Positions 57,600-64,000 of a DNA stretch of 64,000 nucleotides are shown piece by piece. Position 1 is the stretch's first letter, and each line of letters begins with the position of its first letter. A program made the position numbers and the translations under genes. The stretch comes from Linum tenue (taxonomy: Eukaryota > Streptophyta > Magnoliopsida > Malpighiales > Linaceae): contig CAMGYJ010000008.1 of NCBI GenBank assembly GCA_946122785.1, positions 3,807,742 through 3,871,741 of the forward strand. The letters run 5' to 3'. The notes below the pieces were generated by a model. It saw nothing but the letters and a program-made list of their open reading frames with translations, did no database searches and had not been told where the DNA came from.

Positions 57600-58993
57600 T
57601 CATGGCTGGCTGTGTCACAGTCTGTCCGATTCTGGAACTTCTTTTTTTCTTTTTCTCCAGTTGCGAGCTTTTGAAGCAAAGTTACGTGACGAATTGGGGG
57701 GGCGGAGATACACGGAGTTGTTCCGAGGTTAACATCGCAACGGTAGTGGGTTCTAGTTGAATGCGACTGATGCATTTCTTTGATCATGAAGCAAAAACAG
57801 CACAAAAGTTTTCTCATGTGTCAAAATTCTGTTTGTCATAAAAAGGAAAATGATGGATCGTAATATCCAATTTCTTCATTCATTTTTTAATTTTAAGTGT
57901 TAAGCAATGGTTAAGACGTAAGAAAATATTCACGACGTATTCATTTATGGGATGACTAAAACTTTGATTAGACTGGTTTAGATATTTATGTGTTTATAAT
58001 TTCAGATTTCGGTCAATCAATGCGTCGATACATCTTTATATGTTTGGAGGTGTCACATGAGAGGATGTGGGGGGGGGGGGGGGGGGGGGGGGGGGTTCAT
58101 GGACCCAACTTGAAAATAAAAAGTAAAAATTGTATGGATTAGTGTTATATAATTTCAATTCCACGAAATTTATATAAGTCTTCTTACAAATTTGCTTTCT
58201 AGGATTAATCCGCTCGAAATTTTGATAGAAGGACAAATATGTGTGCTACTAGTTGGTTCTTTCCAAAATTTTCGATCCAGACAAATGTAACGGCTTATTC
58301 TTATCAGTCATGTATAATTGACCATATATTTAATTATATGCAACTATATGGATTTGCAAAGAGGTAAACTTAATTAACAAAAAACACAAACATACTAATA
58401 AACAAACTATTTGACTCATCAACCCCAATTCGACCAATTTCTTATTACAACAATGCCTAAATGACAAAACTATTTACTATCTATCCCAAAATCGTTAAAA
58501 CTAAAAGTCGTTGAAGGGATAAACAAGTTTAATTACTTTGATAATTTAACATATTAGTACGCCTACTCAATCATTTTATCTCACAGTTAAAATCTGTTAC
58601 GAACAAAAATGTTTATTTTTCTAAAAGTTAACATATATAAATTATAGGGAGCACATCCATAGCTAGACAGACCATATATATGTATTACTGCAATTTGATA
58701 CGCCATGCTGCCGGAGGCTTAAAATCCCCTGTTTTGGACAGCCAACTGTATTTGAACTCCAGCCCACTGGAAACATGTAGTATCTTAGACTTGTTGAATG
58801 TATTGCTACGACGAGCCAACATGTTATTATTATTATTATTATTATGACCAATTCAAACGCAGGAACAAATTTCCAGACTAGAAATATCACACCGCACACA
58901 CACACATATATATATTAACCACAAGAACTTGTGTACACAGTATAATCTGTTTGATCAGTGGGAAATTACAGAAAGCAGTGCCTTAGCTTAGAA
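57600..58993. other. Divergent upstream region of the COBRA-like and B12D-like genes; 27-nt G run
   Basis: The region is AT-rich with no recognised gene. It contains an uninterrupted G homopolymer at 58069-58095, a (TTA)n run at about 58,825-58,845 and a short (CA)n/(TA)n run at about 58,896-58,914. Confidence 0.5.
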
Positions 58994-59472
58994 ATGGGTT
59001 CTCGTTGGATGAAACCAGAGGCAAGCCATCTCCCTCTGTCTCTCTGTCACAAACTTTTTCTGTTTCAATGAATCAATTCTACATGAAGTTTTGGGGTTAA
59101 TCTTCTTGCGCTGTCTACCTGCAGGTTTACCCGCTGCTAGCTGCCATGGGATTTGTGGTGACGATGGTGGGGTTCCAGTTGAGCAGGAACCTTGTGCTCA
59201 ACCCTGATGTCAGGTTCAAAGCTAATTAATTAATTAAGTCCCTCCTTAAACCATGTTTAATTCCTTAATCTGTTGTCTCATTGATTAAGTTGATTGATTG
59301 TGGTGTGCACAGAATCAACAAGAATAAGAGGCTGATGGGGGTGCTGGAGAACGGAGAGGAAGGGGAGAAGTACGCCGAGCATGGTCTCCGGCGGTTCCTC
59401 CGCACGCGGCCGCCGGAAGTCATGCCCACTCTCAATTCCTTCTTCTCATCATCGTCGTCCGACCAGAAATAA
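58994..59472 (+). CDS. B12D / MLRQ-subunit-like small mitochondrial protein (91 aa, three exons)
   Basis: B12D proteins are short single-pass proteins related to the complex I-associated NDUFA4/MLRQ family; plant members are linked to mitochondria and seed or hypoxia physiology. Exons are 58994-59020, 59125-59213 and 59313-59472. The product starts MGSRWMKPEVYPLLAAMGF, has one membrane segment (PLLAAMGFVVTMVGFQL), then NLVLNPDVRINKNKRLMGVL, GEKYAEHGLRRFLR and PPEVMPTLNSFF. The family pattern RWxxPEVYPL requires exon 1 to end at CCAGAG, so intron 1 starts GCAAGC and is a GC-AG intron. The next GT downstream would insert about six codons and disturb the motif. A Ser-rich tail (SSSSSDQK) is slightly longer than usual. 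Confidence 0.87.
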
Positions 59473-59946
59473 AAGCCTTCTTTCAGTTGAAGCATAAAAG
59501 GAAAAAATAAGTCTTCTGTTGTTACTATAATTTTTTTTTTATGTATCAATAAATAATCATTCTCCTTAAACGCTGCTCAATATTGCAAACAGTGTACCTG
59601 TATTGACTAGGGAATAGGGATGCAACTTGCAAGTAGCTAACAATACACATTATTAGAGGGTCATTATTCGAGTGCAATCAAAACTTCTCGTTTAATTAGA
59701 CACCATATCGACTTATTTGATTGACCAATTGACATCTATTTACGAATAATTTGGAAATCGTTACGGTATCAGTATCTCAATGTCAAATAACGAATTTCTG
59801 AACATTAAATAGCATTTTGAATTCAATCTCAATCCCAACATAAATTCGGCATCCCATATCCAATCTCTAATAGTACTTGGTCCGATATCGGTATACCAAA
59901 TATCAAATTAATTATTTTCAAAAATTAACAATCAAATGTGCAAAAG
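59473..59946. other. B12D-like 3' flank
   Basis: Contains the probable 3' UTR with ATCAATAAATAATC near 59,546. No further feature was recognised. Confidence 0.45.
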
Positions 59947-59951
59947 TAAAT

Positions 59952-60564
59952 TGTTGATGCCTTGAAACTCCCACTCCGCGCCCCGCGCTCCAATCTCCGT
60001 AGCTCTCTCCTGCGGACGCACTCCTGCACCCACACGAGCACCTAGCGGGCCAACCTGGTCCGTTAGCACTCCGACGCTCAAGTGAGAAACCACCTTTAGA
60101 GAGAGAAGTGAAGGAACAGTTCTAGTAAGAGAAGCAAAACTGAGTAAATGAGGTTCACCTACTTGACTATTTATACCCGGGGCGAGATCGACCGGTATCC
60201 ATCGCTCTCGCCCTGTGTCAGGCCCGCCATAAATGCACCGTACTTCCCTCGCATATGCGCCTCGACCATCTGACACCGCGGTCAGAGGTCCGAGGCGCAT
60301 GACATCACTAGGTCAGCCTTTCGTACACTTTCGGCCGTTGGCTGCTTTTGTCCCATGCGCCCTACGTCAGGTGCCCGATCCCACCTGCCTCCTACGTCAC
60401 TTAGGCCACGTAAGCCCTTGCCAGGGTGCTTTCCACCCCAAGACCCTTGCCCCCATGAGCTTTTCTAGGCTCCTTTGATTGGGCCCACACCTGCATCCCA
60501 TCAGCACCATTCTTTGGGCCTTCCCTTTCATGTTTCTCCTTGGCCCATACCCGTTCCCCCAACA
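59952..60564 (-). repeat. LTR (3' LTR on the element's strand)
   Basis: 613 bp, with TATA box GGGTATAAATAG on the minus strand at about 60,167-60,178. The minus-strand open frame of 122 aa recurs in the other LTR and has no known domain. Confidence 0.93.
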
Positions 60565-60990
60565 ATTGCCCCCCAGTTAGGCGCCTAACTCCCAAGGTTA
60601 GGGGCCTGACTGTATTCACCTCCTCTAGGGTATGTACGCCCCTCTCGTTGCTCTTCCGCCTCCTTTACGATGTTTATGCGCCCCTCCCTGCTCCTTCGCG
60701 TGCCCCTCTCTGATCCGCCATGCGCCCTTCCCTTCACACTATACTTCTCTTTTGCTCCTTTATCACTACTGATTACTTTATATATTTTTTTTCTTTTTCT
60801 CTTTTTACTATTATATATTTTCCTGCGACTGTTCCTCTTCCGCCTTTCTTTCCGTGCCACTGTGACCCTTGCGATTCCACTCTCTCTCCCCCCCGATCCG
60901 TTCGTGATTCAAAATTCAAATTTTGGGATCACTAACGGATTGGGGAAGCCTCTTCGCCTTCCCTCTCTCTCCCCTTCCTGGCGCGCCAAT

Positions 60991-61603
60991 TGTTGATGCC
61001 TTGAAACTCCCACTCCGCGCCCCGCGCTCCAATCTCCGTAGCTCTCTCCTGCGGACGCACTCCTGCACCCACACGAGCACCTAGCGGGCCAACCCGGTCC
61101 GTTAGCACTCCGACGCTCAAGTGAGAAACCACCTTTAGAGAGAGAAGTGAAGGAACAGTTCTAGTAAGAGAAGCAAAACTGAGTAAATGAGGTTCACCTA
61201 CTTGACTATTTATACCCGGGGCGAGATCGACCGGTATCCGTCGCTCTCGCCCTGTGTCAGGCCCGCCATAAATGCACCGTACTTCCCTCGCATATGCGCC
61301 TCGACCATCTGACACCGCGGTCAGAGGTCCGAGGCGCATGACATCACTAGGTCAGCCTTTCGTACACTTTCGGCCGTTGGCTGCTTTTGTCCCATGCGCC
61401 CTACGTCAGGTGCCCGATCCCACCTGCCTCCTACGTCACTTAGGCCACGTAAGCCCTTGCCAGGGTGCTTTCCACCCCAAGACCCTTGCCCCCATGAGCT
61501 TTTCTAGGCTCCTTTGATTGGGCCCACACCTGCATCCCATCAGCACCATTCTTTGGGCCTTCCCTTTCATGTTTCTCCTTGGCCCATACCCGTTCCCCTA
61601 ACA
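60991..61603 (-). repeat. LTR (5' LTR on the element's strand)
   Basis: 613 bp, differing from its partner at about three positions (for example CCAACCCGG against CCAACCTGG, and GTATCCGTCG against GTATCCATCG). Near-identity indicates recent insertion. Confidence 0.93.
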
Positions 61604-61608
61604 TAAAT

Positions 61609-62236
61609 ACTTCTCCGCAACTACACAAACTATTTTAAAAAATAAATAAAAACAAGTAATGATGCCGATACTCGTGCAAAATAAATGAAGAAAAATCTCA
61701 AGTATAATAAAGCAAATTAGAGAAAGTTTAGGAAGCACATTAACAAACTAAAGCAACAACTGAAAGAAAGATGGGTGACTGGCCAACCCATGAAGCAAAG
61801 ACAGCCCAAAAGATTTCTCTTGTGTCAAAATTATATTTCCCAAAAGAGGGAAAATGATGGATCTTAATGCTCAATTGCTCTTTCAATTTTTGTTTAAGCA
61901 TGGTGAAAGACAAGCAACCGTGAGTTATTGATCAACTGGATGGCTATAGCCTATAGGGTTGATCAGGCTGGTTTAATAAGTTGTGTGATATTTTTCGTCT
62001 CTATTAGGACAAAAGACTCGTTTGTAAAAGCACAAAAGATATATGACCAGTTTGTAAGATTAGGTCGATGTAATTAGGTTAATAGAGGTAACATTGTATA
62101 ATTAAGGTGAATTTCCTACCCCCACCCTCTCACTCGAGAGAACCACCATATTAGAGATCCGAGCACCAGGGTAAGACGCGGCGGCAACATGAGGAAAGGA
62201 TGCGTAATCTGATCAACTCCACATCCCAACAAAGTG
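61609..62236. other. Intergenic DNA / possible LINE 5' leader
   Basis: AT-rich up to about 62,100, then GC-richer and continuous with the ORF that follows. The last part may be the untranslated leader of the LINE; no TSD is visible because its 3' end lies outside the window. Confidence 0.35.
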
Positions 62237-64000
62237 ATGAGAGAGAAAGTGATGAGAGAGAAAGTGAGCGGAGATGGCCATGAGAGAGTGAGAGATCCAG
62301 AGCGTGTGAGCGCCAAGGGTGGGGGGTCGCTAACGAATGGTCTTTCGTCTTTCCGTTCGTGCAGGTCGCAGGTGTTCAGGTCTAGTGGTGGCGGCGGCGT
62401 ACGTCGGGAGGTGTGCTCGCGGAACGTTTGGATCGGCAGCAAGCTTGTATCAATTTCTAGGGAAGAATGTGGACCGAGGTTTTGGTATCGTATCCGTGTG
62501 AAGGAAGGGAGGAGAAGCTGGTCAGTCCTGTTAAGTGAACTCCACCTCTCCTGGCTTCAGGGCGTTTTGCAAACGTCAGCGATGAATGGATGGCGGTTTG
62601 GTTCCGGGTACGTCAAGAGGAGGGGGGAGCGTGTGATTCATGTTGGAAAGGCTACCACCAGGAAGGGAGCTTTTCTCCAAATCTCGGAATCAGTTAAGAG
62701 TGGACGTGTTTTCAAAATCCTCGTCCCATCTTCCGGGACCGGGAAAGGATGGGCTATTATGATCTCCTTGCTTCAGGATTTCTTCCAGATTGAGCGTTTG
62801 CACCGCGACAGGTTTGTTTTGGACAGTTCGTGCAATAAATCCGGCCTGGCCGTCCCTGCGCAACAATCTTATGCCGACGTGGTTAAGGGTGGGGGTTTTT
62901 ACGGTGCCGGGAGGTGTATGATTAGAGGAACGGGTGGGGAACGCTTTATCGAAGTGTATAAGGACGGTGTGGAGGAGAGGCGTGAGTTCCTTGGCAGGAG
63001 TCTGGTGATTCGGTTCCATCCCACGACCGATGAGGTGTTCTCTGCTGAATCTGCTCATGGTTTCGTGATATGGGCAACCAAGACTTGGGCCATTGATGCT
63101 AACTACGGTTTCGAATGTATGAACGGCGGGAAATGGATCCTCACTTGTCCAAGCATTCAACAGGCTCTTCGCATCAAGGCTTTTGACCAGTGTAGATATA
63201 AGAGTTTCGTCATGGATATTTCCCATTGGAGTGAGATCTCTCTGAAGCATGACGTTTCATCAGCACGGTGGGTCATGGTGTCTGGGATTCCGGTACACTT
63301 GAAGAGCGTTAATTTGATAAGGAGCATTGGTGAGTTTTGTGGGTCGTTGCTAGAGATAGATTGGAATCATTGGACCTCCGACGTGATCAGGCTTGGAGTC
63401 AGGGTCGTCGGAGATTTACCGGAGCGTATCCCTATCCGCTTCGGCGCTGACTGTTATTGGGTCAAGGTATCTCCGGTGCTGCACGCCGGTGAATCCTCCG
63501 ATCCGAGTTTCCGTGCGAGAGGGGATTTGAATCGGCCCGCATCGGTTAGCGGCTCGATGCAAAAGGGCGAACGTTGCATGGGGGTAGTTCATTATGGAGC
63601 GCGCCGCCCGGAGAGTGGCGCTTTGGTTTCCGTTGCGCAGCCAGCAGGGGTGAAAAGTTACTCTCTTTATAATTCCGCTATGAGACACGTTTGGGTCCGC
63701 AAGCATGGGCCTATTTGGTATGGGCCGAGGCCACCGAACCCTTCTGGGCCGGATTTGTCAGGCTTGGAGAGTAATTTGATGGTGGTGCCCAAGGCCACGG
63801 CCAGAGGACTGAGCCTCACTTGTCCTCGTTGGTTTTCTGATTTTCTGTCCAATATCATGATGGAGAGCCCAATTACCTATATTGTTCCCTGCCCCAGCCC
63901 GTTTGTCTGGCTGTTCAAGGTGGTCCTGCTAAAGAAGAGTTGGTTATTTGATTTCCCTGCCCCTCACTCCATGTCCATAATTCTTGATCCGAGCGGCGAG
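62237..64000 (+). CDS. LINE-type ORF1-like protein, 5' part (588 codons, open at window end)
   Basis: An uninterrupted frame runs from the first ATG after an in-frame TGA (62,216) to the last base of the window, exactly 588 codons. After a Lys/Arg/Glu-rich start it reads VWIGSKLVSISREECGPRFW and, further on, WVMVSGIPVHLKSVNLIRSI followed by GEFCGSLLEIDW. That last pattern (W..V.GIP.H......IG..CG....ID) is typical of the DUF4283-like nucleic-acid-binding protein encoded at the 5' end of plant L1-type LINEs. The endonuclease and reverse transcriptase expected downstream are outside the window. A host protein carrying the same domain is possible. Codon use is intact, suggesting a young element. 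Confidence 0.7.
   Translation, partial: MREKVMREKVSGDGHERVRDPERVSAKGGGSLTNGLSSFRSCRSQVFRSSGGGGVRREVCSRNVWIGSKLVSISREECGPRFWYRIRVKEGRRSWSVLLSELHLSWLQGVLQTSAMNGWRFGSGYVKRRGERVIHVGKATTRKGAFLQISESVKSGRVFKILVPSSGTGKGWAIMISLLQDFFQIERLHRDRFVLDSSCNKSGLAVPAQQSYADVVKGGGFYGAGRCMIRGTGGERFIEVYKDGVEERREFLGRSLVIRFHPTTDEVFSAESAHGFVIWATKTWAIDANYGFECMNGGKWILTCPSIQQALRIKAFDQCRYKSFVMDISHWSEISLKHDVSSARWVMVSGIPVHLKSVNLIRSIGEFCGSLLEIDWNHWTSDVIRLGVRVVGDLPERIPIRFGADCYWVKVSPVLHAGESSDPSFRARGDLNRPASVSGSMQKGERCMGVVHYGARRPESGALVSVAQPAGVKSYSLYNSAMRHVWVRKHGPIWYGPRPPNPSGPDLSGLESNLMVVPKATARGLSLTCPRWFSDFLSNIMMESPITYIVPCPSPFVWLFKVVLLKKSWLFDFPAPHSMSIILDPSGE

Larger units (their letters stand above)
59952..61603 (-). mobile_element. 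Young non-autonomous LTR element (LARD/TRIM-like, 1,652 bp)
   Basis: Two 613-bp LTRs (59952-60564 and 60991-61603) flank only 426 bp of internal DNA. The whole is bounded by a perfect 5-bp TSD, TAAAT (59947-59951 and 61604-61608). LTR ends are TG...CA. By eye the LTRs differ at three sites only. Orientation is minus. On that strand the internal region starts ATTGGCGCGCCAGGAAGG (primer-binding-site position) and ends with the purine tract ACTGGGGGGCAAT (polypurine-tract position). A TATA box (GGGTATAAATAG) lies inside each LTR. No gag or pol frame is present, so it must rely on an autonomous relative, probably of Ty3/gypsy type judged from the primer-site text. Confidence 0.93.

Noticed and set aside
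59932..61517. Conserved 122/135-aa and 81-aa frames in both LTRs
   Set aside because: Their conservation only reflects the near-identity of the two LTRs; no domain is recognisable.
62690..63858. Minus-strand frames of 63-186 aa over the LINE ORF
   Set aside because: The plus strand has one uninterrupted 588-codon frame with a family-like pattern, so the minus frames are shadows.
1..64000. CRISPR arrays, bacterial operons, tRNA or rRNA genes, known microRNA precursors
   Set aside because: The window is plant nuclear DNA. No repeat-spacer array was seen, and no tRNA, rRNA or remembered conserved miRNA sequence was noticed by eye; a tRNAscan or Infernal run would be needed to exclude small RNA genes.

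Overview
This window is nuclear DNA from a flowering plant. The genes are spliced with short GT-AG introns, and they include a SEPALLATA-type MADS-box gene, a GRAS regulator, CYP85A, a UDP-arabinopyranose mutase and a COBRA-like gene. The gene set and the AT-rich intergenic DNA suggest a eudicot; the species cannot be named from the sequence alone.

Left gene island (1-21.9 kb): the 3' part of a SEP1/2-like MADS-box gene (+), an intronless SCL3-like GRAS gene (+), TAF10 (-, six exons), a reversibly glycosylated polypeptide / UDP-arabinopyranose mutase gene (-, four exons) and CYP85A brassinosteroid-6-oxidase (-, seven exons). Between them sit non-autonomous DNA transposons whose terminal inverted repeats (TIRs) and target-site duplications (TSDs) can be read directly.

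Transposon block (about 22-50 kb): no host gene was recognised here. It holds two Mutator-type insertions just upstream of CYP85A, a LINE relic, two Helitrons of one family in opposite orientation (25.3-26.6 and 46.0-47.3 kb), a third Helitron ending at 49,930, two hAT-type elements, a poly(A)-tailed retroposon carrying a piece of a reductase gene, and a well-preserved 6.4-kb Mutator-like element (34,475-40,858). That element has about 90-bp TIRs and a perfect 10-bp TSD. It carries two convergent spliced genes: a plant-mobile-domain (PMD) protein (+) and a MULE transposase (-), whose 3' coding ends overlap in antisense. It also has hairpin arrays inside both ends and a perfect 329-bp inverted duplication. 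It is the most interesting object in the window.

Right gene island (51-59.5 kb): a PI-PLC X-domain protein (-, seven exons), a COBRA-like GPI-anchored protein (-, six exons) and a small B12D/MLRQ-type mitochondrial protein (+, three exons, first intron GC-AG). After it come a very young non-autonomous LTR element with 613-bp LTRs (59,952-61,603) and the 5' part of a LINE-type ORF that runs off the window end.

The host genes do not form an operon-like system. Several act in growth and the cell wall (brassinosteroid synthesis, GA/root signalling, arabinose supply, cellulose orientation), but their proximity is probably ordinary plant gene order. Exon borders were placed by hand from splice sites, phase and remembered family sequences; no alignment was run.
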